Source: Burkholderiales bacterium (GTDB taxonomy: Bacteria > Pseudomonadota > Gammaproteobacteria > Burkholderiales > Casimicrobiaceae). From it: a stretch of DNA of 26,911 bases. The DNA lies in NCBI GenBank assembly GCA_025354075.1, contig JANXNO010000098.1:1-26911 (forward strand), given 5' to 3'. Positions 15,598-26,660 of this stretch are shown piece by piece. The stretch's first letter is position 1, and each line of letters opens with the position of its first letter. The translations under genes and the position numbers were made by a program. The notes under the pieces are model-generated. The model had not been told where the DNA came from, ran no database searches, and saw only the letters and a program-made list of their open reading frames with translations.

Positions 15598-17820
15598 TTG
15601 ACACTCAGCCAACCTTCGGTGCCAAGCGGAAAAGACGGTAAGCGAGCGCTCACCCGAGTGTCCGTGGAGCTGCCGTTAGCCATCGGACGATCGCTCGACT
15701 ACGTGTGGCCGAGCGAAATTTCAGCGCTGCCTGCGCTGCACGCGGCTGTGGAAGTCACGGTCGGTACACGGCCTCACGTGGGCATCGTTACCGAAATCCA
15801 CGAGGAAGATTCGGGCGATTCGCAAAAATTAAAAAACATTCGCCGCCTGATCTGCGCGCCGCTGCCGTTGGCGCTGATTGAGCTCGCGCAATTCGTCGCC
15901 GACTATTATCAGGTGCCGCTCGGCATGGCCTGCGGGCTGATTACACCGATGGACGCACCGCCTCCGCCTGAACCTGTGGCTTGGCAAATCACAGCGCTAG
16001 GCCAAGATCACGCTCACCAGATTCCCTCCCGCAACCGCGCACAGCGTGGTTTGGTGGATGCGTTGAACGAGGGACTGGCAACCCACGCGCGCCTGGCGTT
16101 GTCGCCCGCGCAGCGACGCTTGCTGAATGAGTGGGTTGAGCAGGGCATCGCCGAAGCGGTTTTTGCCGACGCGCTGCAACCTGAGCTGGTATTGCCCGTG
16201 TTGCCCACCTTCACGCCAGCACAAACCGCGGCCACCCTGGCAATGCGCTCGCGCGCAAACGAGTTCTCCGTCTCGCTGTTGCACGGCGTCACCGGCAGCG
16301 GCAAAACCGAGGTTTATCTCGACCTAGTCGCCGCCACGTTGAACGCGGGCAAGCAGGTGCTGCTGCTGGTGCCGGAGATCAATCTCACGCCGCAATTGAT
16401 TGATCGCGTATTGAAAGCCTTGCCCGGCGTCACCACCGCCGTGCTGCACTCCAAACTCGCTGCGGGTGAACGCAACCGCGCGTGGCACAGCGTGCATTCG
16501 GGCGTCGCGCGGCTCATCATCGGCACGCGCCTCGCTGTGTTTGCGCCCGCCGCCAGTCTTGGCCTGATCGTCATCGACGAAGAGCACGACGGCTCGTACA
16601 AACAAAACGAATCGCCGCGCTATCACGCGCGCGATGTCGCGATTGTGCGAGCGAAACAGGCAAACATTCCAGTGATCCTTGCCAGCGCCACGCCGAGCCT
16701 GGAGACGTGGCGCAATGTGCGACACGCACGGAGCGAGGTGTATCAACACATCGTGCTCGCCGAGCGCGCCACTGCTTCTGCCGCGTCTGCGTTGCGACTG
16801 GTACCGGGACGAGGTAAACGCGTCAAATCTGGCTTGTCGGAAACGCTCGCTGACGGCATTGCCGAGCGCCTAAAGCGCGGCGAACAAAGCCTCGTACTGG
16901 TCAATCGTCGCGGCTTCGCTCCGGCGATTTATTGTCCGCACTGCGGCTGGAGCGCGCCCTGCAAGCGCTGCGATGCCAAACTCACGTTGCATCAAACTTC
17001 GCGCTCACTGCGTTGCCATCACTGCGGGTTTCAGTCGTCCGTGCCCACGCGCTGCCCGTCCTGCGGTCACCCGGAACTGGTCGGCGCGGGCGTCGGCACG
17101 CAAAAGCTTGAGGCCGCATTGCGCGAGTCATTTCCCGAAGCACGCATCGAACGCGCCGACACCGATTCTCTGTCCGGCAAACTTGCTTGGCGCGAGCTGT
17201 ACGAGCGCATCCTCGCGCGTGAGGTCGACATCGTGGTCGGCACACAAATGATGGCCAAAGGCCACGACTTTCCGGCGCTCACGTTAGTCGGCGTGGTCGA
17301 CGCTGATCGTGCGTTGTTCTCGACGGATTTTCGTGCGCAGGAAGATTTGTTTGCGCTGCTCACGCAGGTCGCCGGACGCGCGGGACGTCACGCGTTGCCC
17401 GGTGAAGTCATGGTGCAAACTGAGTTTCCCGATCATCCGGTATTTCAGGCGTTACTCGCCAACGACTACGCGGGATTCGCTGATCGCACGCTGGCCAGTC
17501 GCGAAATGTTCGGCTTACCGCCGGCATCGCGCATGGCACTCGTTCGAGCAGAAGCTAAGGACGCGGCGGCTGTCAGTGATTTCTTCACGCGCGCGCATGC
17601 AGTGCTGCGCGAAGCGCTCGGCTCAAAAGACGGTGAAGTATTCGTACCGCAGCCCGCACCGCTCGCACGTAAAGCGGATTTCACACGCTGGACGATGACA
17701 GCGATTGCGCCGAAGGTTCGGCCACTCGCTGAAGCACTCGCCGAGTTGCGCGAAGCGATGCAAAACGAGCGTCCGAAAGTGCGTTGGGCGGTGGACGTGG
17801 ATCCATACGACTTTGGCTAA
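15598..17820 (+). CDS. priA: Primosomal protein N' (replication restart helicase PriA)
   Basis: PriA recognises stalled or collapsed forks and loads the replisome away from oriC, using 3'-5' helicase activity. The 740-residue product has an N-terminal 3'-DNA-binding domain (about 15-120). The helicase core has Walker A G-V-T-G-S-G-K-T at 230-237 and a D-E-E-H box. The zinc-binding insertion carries four Cys pairs (CPHC, CKRC, CHHC, CPSC), and the C-terminal helicase lobe contains Q-V-A-G-R-A-G-R. The proposed start is TTG with GGGGACGGGA just upstream; GTG at 15619 or near 15657 are alternatives, so the first residues are uncertain. The stop overlaps that of the convergent glycosyltransferase gene. 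Confidence 0.95.
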   Translation: MTLSQPSVPSGKDGKRALTRVSVELPLAIGRSLDYVWPSEISALPALHAAVEVTVGTRPHVGIVTEIHEEDSGDSQKLKNIRRLICAPLPLALIELAQFVADYYQVPLGMACGLITPMDAPPPPEPVAWQITALGQDHAHQIPSRNRAQRGLVDALNEGLATHARLALSPAQRRLLNEWVEQGIAEAVFADALQPELVLPVLPTFTPAQTAATLAMRSRANEFSVSLLHGVTGSGKTEVYLDLVAATLNAGKQVLLLVPEINLTPQLIDRVLKALPGVTTAVLHSKLAAGERNRAWHSVHSGVARLIIGTRLAVFAPAASLGLIVIDEEHDGSYKQNESPRYHARDVAIVRAKQANIPVILASATPSLETWRNVRHARSEVYQHIVLAERATASAASALRLVPGRGKRVKSGLSETLADGIAERLKRGEQSLVLVNRRGFAPAIYCPHCGWSAPCKRCDAKLTLHQTSRSLRCHHCGFQSSVPTRCPSCGHPELVGAGVGTQKLEAALRESFPEARIERADTDSLSGKLAWRELYERILAREVDIVVGTQMMAKGHDFPALTLVGVVDADRALFSTDFRAQEDLFALLTQVAGRAGRHALPGEVMVQTEFPDHPVFQALLANDYAGFADRTLASREMFGLPPASRMALVRAEAKDAAAVSDFFTRAHAVLREALGSKDGEVFVPQPAPLARKADFTRWTMTAIAPKVRPLAEALAELREAMQNERPKVRWAVDVDPYDFG

Positions 17821-18878
17821 ATATTGGCGACAGGCGGCAACGTCCGCCACGCGGCAATCACCTGTTGAGCCGCGATGTCCATGACCTTCGACGCTTCGCC
17901 CCGGTCGCTCTCCAGCGCGATCACGGGTGAGCCCGGTGACCGGGGCCGCCAGCGGGTGCTGCCCATTGCGCCAAACAACACGACCAGCGGACAACCCAGC
18001 GCGGCTGCGGCGTGCGCAGGCCCGGTGTCAATCGAGACCATGCTGTTCGCGCGCTGCATCAACGGCAGCAAACGGTTGATTGGCAACGCTCCGGCGAGAT
18101 TGACCACAGCGGCGCTATCGCAAGCGGCGACGATGTCTTCCAGCGGTGGGCGTTCCGCTTCAGCGCCGCACAACAGCACGCGCGCGTTCGGCATGTCCTG
18201 CACGATGGCGGCCACCAGTTTCGCCCAGTGTTCAGGTGCCCAATATTTGTTGTCCGCCTGCACCGACTTGCCGTGCTTCAACGTGCGCTTGTTGCCCGGT
18301 TGCAGCAGCACCAGCGGAGACGCCGCGATGCCGAGCTCGCGTAGCCACTCGTCGCAGGCCGTGCGCTCGGCGTCGGTCACGAACAAGCGCGGCGCCGCGG
18401 CGGCGTTGCATTTTGACGGCGCGAACCCAGCAAACGCCTGAGGCGTTTGGCACGCTACATCGTTCCACCAATCCACCCAATGTGCCTCGTTGCCGGGCGA
18501 GGTGTCCCACGCGCGCAGAATGTTTTCACGCGGTATACCGGCGCGCAGCAGCAGCGCCAGCGCCTGCGGCTCCGGGTCGCACAGATACACCGGGACGTTA
18601 CGCCGCGTGGCCATCCACCGCACCGCACGCCATTGGCTTGGACACAGCCAGTACGGCGTCTTGCGGCTGGTGACGAGCTGAATTTCGCCCACCGCCGGAT
18701 CGTTCGCCAACAGTTCAGGCGTCCACGGCCCCGACGAGAGCAGATCCACCGGTGCGTCGTATCGATGCTGCAGCGCATCGATCAGCGCGGTGAGCATGAC
18801 CACATCGCCAAATGCGGCAAAGCGAACTACGAGCGGGCGCAGCGGCGTGCTGGAAGCGGCACGGGTAGGAGTCATCAA
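17817..18878 (-). CDS. Glycosyltransferase family 9 (heptosyltransferase-like) protein
   Basis: A 353-residue cytosolic glycosyltransferase of the GT-B fold, in the family of ADP-heptose:LPS heptosyltransferases. The N-terminal lobe holds the V-R-F-A-A-F-G-D-V-V-M-L-T loop that corresponds to the family's R-x-x-x-x-G-D pattern. The C-terminal lobe holds S-I-D-T-G-P-A-H-A-A-A-A-L-G-C-P-L-V-V-L-F-G, the donor-binding signature. Members add heptose or related sugars to the lipopolysaccharide core or other surface glycans. The exact substrate cannot be told, and no other LPS gene is adjacent. Two tandem ATGs start it (18878 or 18875) with no strong ribosome-binding site. It is convergent with priA, the stop codons overlapping by 2 nt, and divergent from accD across a 161-bp spacer. 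Confidence 0.87.
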   Translation of the reverse strand: MMTPTRAASSTPLRPLVVRFAAFGDVVMLTALIDALQHRYDAPVDLLSSGPWTPELLANDPAVGEIQLVTSRKTPYWLCPSQWRAVRWMATRRNVPVYLCDPEPQALALLLRAGIPRENILRAWDTSPGNEAHWVDWWNDVACQTPQAFAGFAPSKCNAAAAPRLFVTDAERTACDEWLRELGIAASPLVLLQPGNKRTLKHGKSVQADNKYWAPEHWAKLVAAIVQDMPNARVLLCGAEAERPPLEDIVAACDSAAVVNLAGALPINRLLPLMQRANSMVSIDTGPAHAAAALGCPLVVLFGAMGSTRWRPRSPGSPVIALESDRGEASKVMDIAAQQVIAAWRTLPPVANI

Positions 18879-18985
18879 TTCGGTAGCAACGTGGTGGGAA
18901 AAGTAGCTGGGCAGGTTATCAGCTTTTCCACTCAGATCACGCTGGTAGCCCCACGTCGACAGCCGTTAGGCACAAAGCGCAGAAT

Positions 18986-19017
18986 CCGCGAAAATCACGG
19001 CTCACCTGAATTCGCGG
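18986..19017 (+). other. Hairpin in the accD 5' leader
   Basis: CCGCGAA (18986-18992) and TTCGCGG (19011-19017) form a 7-bp stem with an 18-nt loop, ending 22 nt before the accD ATG. The accD start lacks a good Shine-Dalgarno sequence, so the structure may matter for translation. In E. coli the carboxyltransferase is reported to bind its own mRNA; a link here is only inference. Confidence 0.35.
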
Positions 19018-19039
19018 CGGTCTGCCCGCCCCAAAGCCT

Positions 19040-19882
19040 ATGTCCTGGTTAGAAAAAATCATTCCTTCTGTCAAAGGCGATACCGGTGCGAAGCGCGGTG
19101 TGCCAGAGGGGCTGTGGCTCAAGTGCCCAAAATGCGATTCCGTGCTCTACACCGCGGACGTCGAGAAGAACCAGCACGTCTGCATGAAGTGCCAATATCA
19201 CATGCGGATTGGCGCACGCGAGCGGCTTAACGGACTGCTGGACGAAGCGGGCCGCAAGGAGATTGGCGCGGTCGTGATGCCGTTTGACACGCTCAAATTC
19301 AAGGACAGCAAAAAGTACACCGAGCGGCTCAAGCAGGCGACCGACGCGACCGGCGAGACCGATGCGCTGGTGGCGATGCAGGGCACGATTGACAAGGTGC
19401 CTGCGGTGATCGCTGCATTTGAATTCGAGTTCATGGGCGGCTCGATGGGCTCGGTGGTGGGTGAGCGTTTTGCGCGTGGCGTGGATGCGGCGATCAAGGC
19501 GAAATGCGGCTTTATTTCGGTCGCGGCTTCAGGCGGTGCAAGGATGCAGGAGGGCTTGGCTTCACTCATGCAAATGGCCAAGACGAACGCCAAACTGGCC
19601 GAATTGGCCGAGAAAAAGCTGCCGTACATCAGCGTGTTGACCGACCCGACGATGGGTGGCGTGTCGGCGAGTTTTGCGTTTGTTGGCGATGTGGTGATTG
19701 CCGAGCCAGGGGCTCTGGTGGGGTTTGCCGGGCCGCGCGTGATCGAGCAGACGGTGCGTGAAAAATTGCCGGAAGGCTTTCAGCGCGCCGAATTTTTGCT
19801 CGACAAAGGCGCGATTGACATGATCGTAGATCGCCGTGAGCTGAAGGCGACGCTGGCTAAATTGCTGACAGCGCTGCGCTAG
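19040..19882 (+). CDS. accD: Acetyl-CoA carboxylase carboxyltransferase, beta subunit
   Basis: AccD and AccA form the carboxyltransferase that moves CO2 from carboxybiotin to acetyl-CoA, giving malonyl-CoA for fatty acid synthesis. The 280-residue product begins [10 protein letters not shown] and has the four-Cys zinc ribbon at C29, C32, C48 and C51. The crotonase-like domain follows, with [10 protein letters not shown], the S-G-G-A-R-M-Q-E-G oxyanion-hole region and the D-P-T-M-G-G-V segment. Length is normal. It heads a cluster with folC, a SPOR gene, cvpA, purF and metZ, an order usual in betaproteobacteria, though trpA, often just upstream, is absent. No clear ribosome-binding site precedes the ATG. 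Confidence 0.96.
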   Translation: MSWLEKIIPSVKGDTGAKRGVPEGLWLKCPKCDSVLYTADVEKNQHVCMKCQYHMRIGARERLNGLLDEAGRKEIGAVVMPFDTLKFKDSKKYTERLKQATDATGETDALVAMQGTIDKVPAVIAAFEFEFMGGSMGSVVGERFARGVDAAIKAKCGFISVAASGGARMQEGLASLMQMAKTNAKLAELAEKKLPYISVLTDPTMGGVSASFAFVGDVVIAEPGALVGFAGPRVIEQTVREKLPEGFQRAEFLLDKGAIDMIVDRRELKATLAKLLTALR

Positions 19883-20025
19883 ATTTGTTAACAACTTTCG
19901 GTGGATAGCGCCGGTTATATTGGGTACAGCGTGGTAAACGGGTATTTATCGACTTGCACTGAAATTGACTGCTATGCCCAAGCTAAATGGCCGTCTTGCA
20001 TTAAAGTTGTGTCAGGATTTTGCTG

Positions 20026-21297
20026 ATGACGACGCTCGCTGACTGGCTCACGCGGATCTCTGCGATCCGTTCCGGCCCGGAAATCGAGATGGGTCTGGAG
20101 CGCATCCGTCCGATTTTTGAGCGCATGAACGTCGCACCGACGTGTCCAGTGATGTTGGTTGCCGGAACGAATGGCAAAGGATCGGTGTGCGCTTACATTG
20201 ACGCAATCCTCCGCGCGGCGGGCTTTCATATAGCGCGATACACGTCACCGCACATTCATCGCTTCAACGAACGAGTAGTTGTGGATGGGGTTGAGGCGAC
20301 TGACGCCCAGCTCGTCGCCGCGTTTGAGGCAGTTGAGGCGGCGCGGGGCGACTTGCCACTGACGTTCTTCGAATACACCACGCTGGCCGCGTTTCAGATC
20401 TTTTCTGCGGCGAAGCTCGATGCCTGGGTGATCGAGGTCGGCCTCGGCGGGCGGCTGGACGCGACGAACATTTTGGATGCTGATTGTGCCGTGATCACCA
20501 GCATTGGTATCGATCACACGGAGTTTTTGGGGGCGACGCGTGAGCTGATTGCGGTGGAGAAGGCGGGGATTCTGCGCAAAGGCCGTCCCGCGGTGATCGC
20601 CGAGCCGGAGCCGCCGCAGACGCTTATTGATGTGCCGGTTGAGCGGGGGGCAGAGGCACGCTACATAGGGCAGGATTTTGGCTGGCAAAAATCGCCGGAG
20701 ACGCCGAGTCAGTGGAGCTTTTGGGCGCGTTCGCCGCAAGGCGATGAGCTCCGCCGTCATGGCCTCCCGCTCCCTGCCCTTCGCGGCACCTACCAACTCT
20801 GCAACGCCGCTGCCGCGCTCGCCGCCTTACATGCGCTGAACGACAAACTCCCGGTCTCGCAAGGCGCGGTCAAGCAGGGCCTGATCGAAGTCGAATGGCC
20901 GGGGCGGTTTCAGGTGCTCCCAGGTCGTCCAGTCATCGTGCTCGATGTTGGTCACAACGTCCATGCAGCGATTGCAATGGAGCGAGCGCTCGCTGACATG
21001 GCATATTTTCCGATGACCTACGCTGTCTTCTCGATGCTGCGCGACAAGGATGTAGGCGCGGTGGTCAACGCGGTTAAGGGCCGCATCGATGAATGGCACA
21101 TCGCCCCACTGCCCGGCCCGCGTGGCATGAGCGTGGACGAACTGGCTACCGCGCTCGCCACCGCCGGGATCAAGGATCGCGCCATCCACCGCCACGCGAC
21201 CGTGGCCACCGCGTATGCTGCGGCGCGCAAAATGGCAGCGGAAGCCGATAGAATCGTGGTCTTTGGTTCGTTTCTCACTGTCGCGCAAGCCACGTGA
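20026..21297 (+). CDS. folC: Bifunctional folylpolyglutamate/dihydrofolate synthase
   Basis: FolC adds glutamate to dihydropteroate, making dihydrofolate, and extends the polyglutamate tail of folates using ATP. The 423-residue product has the P-loop A-G-T-N-G-K-G-S at 46-53, followed by Y-T-S-P-H-I-H-R-F-N-E-R, the substrate-binding loop. The Mur-ligase-like centre has a V-G-L-G-G-R-L-D-A-T-N segment and G-I-D-H-T. The C-terminal domain carries L-D-V-G-H-N-V-H-A. I chose ATG 20026 because AGGA lies 8 nt upstream; in-frame TTG and CTG codons just before it have no such support. It sits 143 bp after accD and 23 bp before the SPOR gene. Confidence 0.95.
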   Translation: MTTLADWLTRISAIRSGPEIEMGLERIRPIFERMNVAPTCPVMLVAGTNGKGSVCAYIDAILRAAGFHIARYTSPHIHRFNERVVVDGVEATDAQLVAAFEAVEAARGDLPLTFFEYTTLAAFQIFSAAKLDAWVIEVGLGGRLDATNILDADCAVITSIGIDHTEFLGATRELIAVEKAGILRKGRPAVIAEPEPPQTLIDVPVERGAEARYIGQDFGWQKSPETPSQWSFWARSPQGDELRRHGLPLPALRGTYQLCNAAAALAALHALNDKLPVSQGAVKQGLIEVEWPGRFQVLPGRPVIVLDVGHNVHAAIAMERALADMAYFPMTYAVFSMLRDKDVGAVVNAVKGRIDEWHIAPLPGPRGMSVDELATALATAGIKDRAIHRHATVATAYAAARKMAAEADRIVVFGSFLTVAQAT

Positions 21298-21320
21298 GTC
21301 GCATAGAAATTTGATGGGCA

Positions 21321-22034
21321 ATGGCTGCTGCCAATTCCGAACGCGCGCCTGACAACGCCGAGCAACTGCGTCGCCGCGCAAACCGGCGACTACTGGGCGC
21401 GTCCGTGTTGCTGCTGATCGCAATCATCGCGGTGCCGATGTTTTTGGAGCGCGAGCCTCCCGCTTTGCCCGACAACGTGGATGTGCGCATTCCGCCGGTG
21501 GAGGGCACCAAGTTCGAGCCCAAATTCCCGGACGGCAAAAAAGCCGCCGCCAGCGTAGACAAACCGGCAGAGATTCCGGCCATCACTGAGCCGACCGGCA
21601 GTCAGGCGGGCGTTTCGTCGGTGCAATCTGCAGCCGCCTCTGTGGCTGCGCCACCAGTGACCGACGCACCGAAAGCCGCATTTGTCGCCCCGGTCGCGCC
21701 GAAAGTTGAAGCGCCTAAAGCAGCACCGGCAGCACCCAAAGCACCAGAAAAAACCGCAGAAAAAGCGCCCGCCAAAGCCGCAACTGAGCCCGAACGCAAA
21801 CCCGGCCAACTGGTGATTCAGGTCATCGCCGTGCGTGATGCCGCCGTCGCAAAGCTTATGTACGACCGCGCGAAATCGCTCAAATTTCCGGCTTACACCG
21901 AGAAGATTGATGTGAGCAACGGCGTCGTGATTCGCGTTCGCGTCGGGCCGTATGCGACCAAGCAACGGGCCGAATCAGCCCGCGCCAAGCTCGCGCAGGC
22001 GGGTTTTGAGGCAAAAGTGCTGACGTTGCAATGA
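21321..22034 (+). CDS. SPOR-domain inner-membrane protein (DedD/FtsN-like)
   Basis: A 237-residue bitopic protein. A basic N-terminus (R17-R23) precedes one transmembrane helix at about 24-42. A long Ala/Pro/Lys-rich, probably extended periplasmic linker (about 70-155) leads to a C-terminal SPOR domain (about 160-237), with an R-V-G-P-Y segment and a final A-x-A-K-L-A-Q-A-G-F pattern. SPOR domains bind glycan strands lacking stem peptides and bring proteins to the division septum. The order folC-SPOR-cvpA-purF is shared with gammaproteobacteria, where this gene is dedD. The start ATG has no strong ribosome-binding site but gives the expected topology. Confidence 0.87.
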   Translation: MAAANSERAPDNAEQLRRRANRRLLGASVLLLIAIIAVPMFLEREPPALPDNVDVRIPPVEGTKFEPKFPDGKKAAASVDKPAEIPAITEPTGSQAGVSSVQSAAASVAAPPVTDAPKAAFVAPVAPKVEAPKAAPAAPKAPEKTAEKAPAKAATEPERKPGQLVIQVIAVRDAAVAKLMYDRAKSLKFPAYTEKIDVSNGVVIRVRVGPYATKQRAESARAKLAQAGFEAKVLTLQ

Positions 22035-22075
22035 CCGGCCAAGCACATAAACGGCCCGTATCAAGGTAGCCCCGC

Positions 22076-22596
22076 ATGACCGCTTTTGACATCGCGGTGA
22101 TCGTAGTGATAACGCTGTCTGCGCTGATCGGCATATGGCGCGGCGTGGTTCGTGAAGTCTTCGCGCTGGCTGCGTGGATCGCAGCGGTGGTCTGCATGTT
22201 TCTGTTCGGCAGCAAGCTTGGCAACATGTTGCCGATTGCGCAGGATACGCCGTGGCTACGTACATTGGCGGGCTACGCGCTGGTGTTCATTGGCGTGTTC
22301 GTCGTGCTGAGCGTCGCCGGATTTTTGTTCAGCAAGGTGGTCAATGCCATCGGCCTGTCTTATGTAGATCGCGCGCTGGGCATGATGTTCGGCGTGGTGC
22401 GCGGCGCGTTGATCGTAGTGTTGCTGGTATTTGTCGCCGGTGCCACCACCTTGCCGCAGATGAGCTGGTGGCGCGACAGCGTGACGGCTAAACCGCTGGC
22501 GACCATCGCCGCAATTTTGCGCAGCAAATTGCCTGACGATCTGGCAAAACGAATCAAGTTTGTAGCGGTGGCACCCGTTGCCCATAGGAGTTGTTT

Positions 22597-22609
<13 letters not shown>
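22076..22609 (+). CDS. cvpA: CvpA family membrane protein
   Basis: CvpA is a small inner-membrane protein first linked to colicin V production and later to envelope stress tolerance; its molecular function is unsettled. The 177-residue product shows four hydrophobic helices at about 4-20, 28-48, 62-84 and 100-122. The N-terminal D-I-A-V-I-V-V-I and I-G-I-W-R-G-V-V-R-E-V motifs and the R-A-L-G-M-M-F-G-V-V-R-G loop are typical. AAGGTAG precedes the ATG. The last 13 bases overlap the purF start, and the final residues (about VAHRSCLCVA) are read through the purF ribosome-binding site, which suggests coupling. Confidence 0.92.
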
Positions 22610-24080
<1,471 letters not shown>

Positions 24081-24084
<4 letters not shown>

Positions 24085-25271
24085 CCGATCCCAACCATCC
24101 CCTGAACATCGACACCCTTGCCATTCGCGCAGGCGGCATGCGCACGTCCTTCAACGAGCACTCGGAAGCGTTGTTCCCCACGGTGAGCTTTGTGCACGAA
24201 AGTGCCTCAATGGCGGCGAAGCGTTTCACGGGTGAAGAGCCGGGTTACATCTATTCTCGCTTTACCAATCCGACAGTCGACATGTTCGAGCAGCGGCTCG
24301 CCGCGCTTGAGGGCGCTGAATCTGCGATTGCGACCGCCACGGGAATGGCTGCGATTTCGACGCTGGCGATGACGCTGTGTTCGGTGGGCGACCATATCGT
24401 GACCAGCGGCAGCGTGTTCGGCTCGACGCTGAATGTGTTCGGCGCACAGGTCATGGGCAAGTTTGGCGTGACCTGCGAAGTGGTCAACTCAACCTCGCTT
24501 GATGTGTGGGCTGCTGCAATTCGCCCCGGTACCAAGCTCATATTTCTGGAAACGCCGTCGAACCCGACCGCCGAAGTGTTCGACATTGCCGCGATTGCTG
24601 AAATGGCGCGCAAAGTCGGCGCGGTGTTTGCTGTGGACAACTGTTTCTGCACGCCGATCCTACAACGACCGCTGTCGCTGGGCGCGGATGTGGTGGTGCA
24701 TTCGGCCTCTAAACATCTCGACGGCCAGGGCCGCGTAATGGGCGGCGCGCTGGTGGGCAGCAAAGAACTGTGTCGAGAGAAGGTTTACAACTTTTTGCGC
24801 ACCATTGGCCCGACGCTCGCGCCGTTTAACGCTTGGGTCATTCTCAAAGGGCTCGAGACACTGCCGATTCGCATGCGTGCGCACAGCGAGAATGCACTCG
24901 CGCTCGCGCTGTGGCTGGAGGCGCATCCAAAAGTTGCCAAGGTCAATTACCCGTTTCTTGATTCGCACCCGGCGGTGGCCTTAGCCAAACGCCAACAGTC
25001 GGGCGGTGGCGCGGTGCTGTCCTTTACCGTCAAGGGCGGCAAGGCGGAGGCATGGAAGGTCGTCGACGGGGTGAAGATCATGTCGATCACTGGCAATCTC
25101 GGCGATGTGAAGACGACGATCACGCACCCTGCGAGCACCACGCATTCACGTATGACGCAGGCGGCAAGGGATGCGTCAGGTATTACTGATACCCTGATTC
25201 GAGTGGCGGTCGGTCTGGAATCGCAGAATGATTTGCAAGAAGATTTGAATCGCGGCCTGAGTTCAATCTAG
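24081..25271 (+). CDS. metZ: O-succinylhomoserine sulfhydrylase
   Basis: MetZ is a PLP enzyme that makes homocysteine directly from O-succinylhomoserine and sulfide in methionine synthesis. The 396-residue product fits the Cys/Met metabolism PLP family. It has the N-terminal T-L-A-I-R-A-G-G segment, Y-S-R-F-T-N-P-T near the cofactor, the cofactor-binding A-V-D-N-C-F and the lysine that forms the internal aldimine, K211, in S-A-S-K-H-L-D-G-Q. The C-terminal S-L-G-D-V-K-T pattern reads N-L-G-D-V-K-T here. Position directly after purF with an ATGA overlap is the standard betaproteobacterial arrangement and supports metZ over metB or metC. The sulfhydrylase assignment is by family and context. 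Confidence 0.92.
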
Positions 25272-25315
25272 TCGCAGCCACGTAAAACAATAGAAATTCA
25301 CGAGAGAAAAGAACC

Positions 25316-26605
25316 ATGCTGTACGCCTTTCACGAGATGCAAAAGTCCTTAGGCGCTCCCATGCGCTTCGCCGCGCAGATGGGCATGACATGGGCGCAAT
25401 CGGACGGTAATCCGTGGAAGGAAATGCCACAAAGCGACTGGCTGGCGGCATCAAGCGAGTTGACGCTGCGTCTGACGCAGGAGTATCCGAAGCTCCCGTT
25501 CGGCATTCACTCGGTTGTTGAGGACGGTCATACCCACGCGGTTGAAGAGACCGTTGTAGAAGAGAAGGCATTCTGCCAGTTGCGCCGGTTTGCCAAGGTC
25601 GGCTCCGAGGGCGAACCGCGTGTATTGCTGGTTGCGCCGCTGTCGGGGCACCATTCCACGTTGCTGCGCGACACGGTGAATTCTCTGGTTCAACATCACG
25701 AAGTGTTCATCACGGACTGGCGGGATGCGCGCATCGTGCCGCTGTCAGAGGGGCTGTTTCATCTGGACGATTACGTCGCTTACGTGATTGGCTTTCTGCA
25801 ATCGCTAGGGCCGAACGTACACGTCATCTCGGTTTGCCAGCCGACCGTACCCGTCATGTGCGCCGTGAGCCTGATGGCCGCGCACAACGATCCGAATCGC
25901 CCAAAATCAATGGTCATGATGGGCGGGCCGATTGACCCGCGCGTTAAGCCCTCTAGCGTGAACACCTACGCCACCAAGCACACGATTGAGTGGTTTGAGG
26001 AGCACGTCATATCTCGCGTGCCAGCGAAGTATCCTGGCTTCGGTCGTCGCGTGTATCCGGGTTTTTTGCAGCATTACGGGTTCGTCGCCATGAATCCGAA
26101 TCATCACGCCAAGTCGCACCAGGAGTTTTTCTATGACTTGATCAAAGGCGACGAGGAGGATGCGCAGACTCATCGCAAGTTCTACGATGAATACAATGCC
26201 GTGCTGGATTTGGATGCGGCTTACTACCTTGAGACCGTGCAGCGAGTGTTTCAGGAGTTCCAACTGCCACGCGGCGTAATGCAGGTCTCGGGCGAGCGCG
26301 TCGACCCGTCAACAATCCGAGATGTGGCGCTGATGACCATAGAGGGCGAGTTGGACGATATTTCGTGTCCGGGTCAGACGCATGCGGCGCATGGGTTGTG
26401 CTCAAACATCCCTGACGCGCGCCGCAAACACTTGTTGGTTGAAGGCTGTGGCCACTACGGCATCTTCTCGGGAAGTCGCTGGCGCAACATTGCCTACCCT
26501 GCAATAAGGGCGTTCATTGCTACGGAAGAACAGCACGCCGTGAAAGCCGTATCTCGCGCGGTGGCATCTAAGCCAATCAAAGCAGTCGCGAGACGAAAAA
26601 AATAA
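25316..26605 (+). CDS. phaZ: Intracellular polyhydroxyalkanoate depolymerase PhaZ
   Basis: PhaZ mobilises stored polyhydroxybutyrate granules inside the cell. The 429-residue product begins with MLYAFHEMQ, as in the PhaZa-type depolymerases, and has an alpha/beta-hydrolase core. Its nucleophile is cysteine: the lipase-box-like S-V-C-Q-P places Cys174 where lipases have serine. The likely acid is Asp347 in G-E-L-D-D-I and the base His380 in G-C-G-H-Y-G-I-F-S-G, with spacing close to that known for the Ralstonia enzyme. A Lys/Arg-rich tail (K-A-V-A-R-R-K-K) may contact DNA or the granule. AGAGAAAAGAA precedes the ATG. It follows metZ after 44 bp, so it may be co-transcribed despite unrelated function. 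Confidence 0.92.
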   Translation: MLYAFHEMQKSLGAPMRFAAQMGMTWAQSDGNPWKEMPQSDWLAASSELTLRLTQEYPKLPFGIHSVVEDGHTHAVEETVVEEKAFCQLRRFAKVGSEGEPRVLLVAPLSGHHSTLLRDTVNSLVQHHEVFITDWRDARIVPLSEGLFHLDDYVAYVIGFLQSLGPNVHVISVCQPTVPVMCAVSLMAAHNDPNRPKSMVMMGGPIDPRVKPSSVNTYATKHTIEWFEEHVISRVPAKYPGFGRRVYPGFLQHYGFVAMNPNHHAKSHQEFFYDLIKGDEEDAQTHRKFYDEYNAVLDLDAAYYLETVQRVFQEFQLPRGVMQVSGERVDPSTIRDVALMTIEGELDDISCPGQTHAAHGLCSNIPDARRKHLLVEGCGHYGIFSGSRWRNIAYPAIRAFIATEEQHAVKAVSRAVASKPIKAVARRKK

Positions 26606-26660
26606 AAAAATTTGTCAAATTTCCCTAAAGTCCCGCAGAAATTGGATTTGCGCGGCACGC

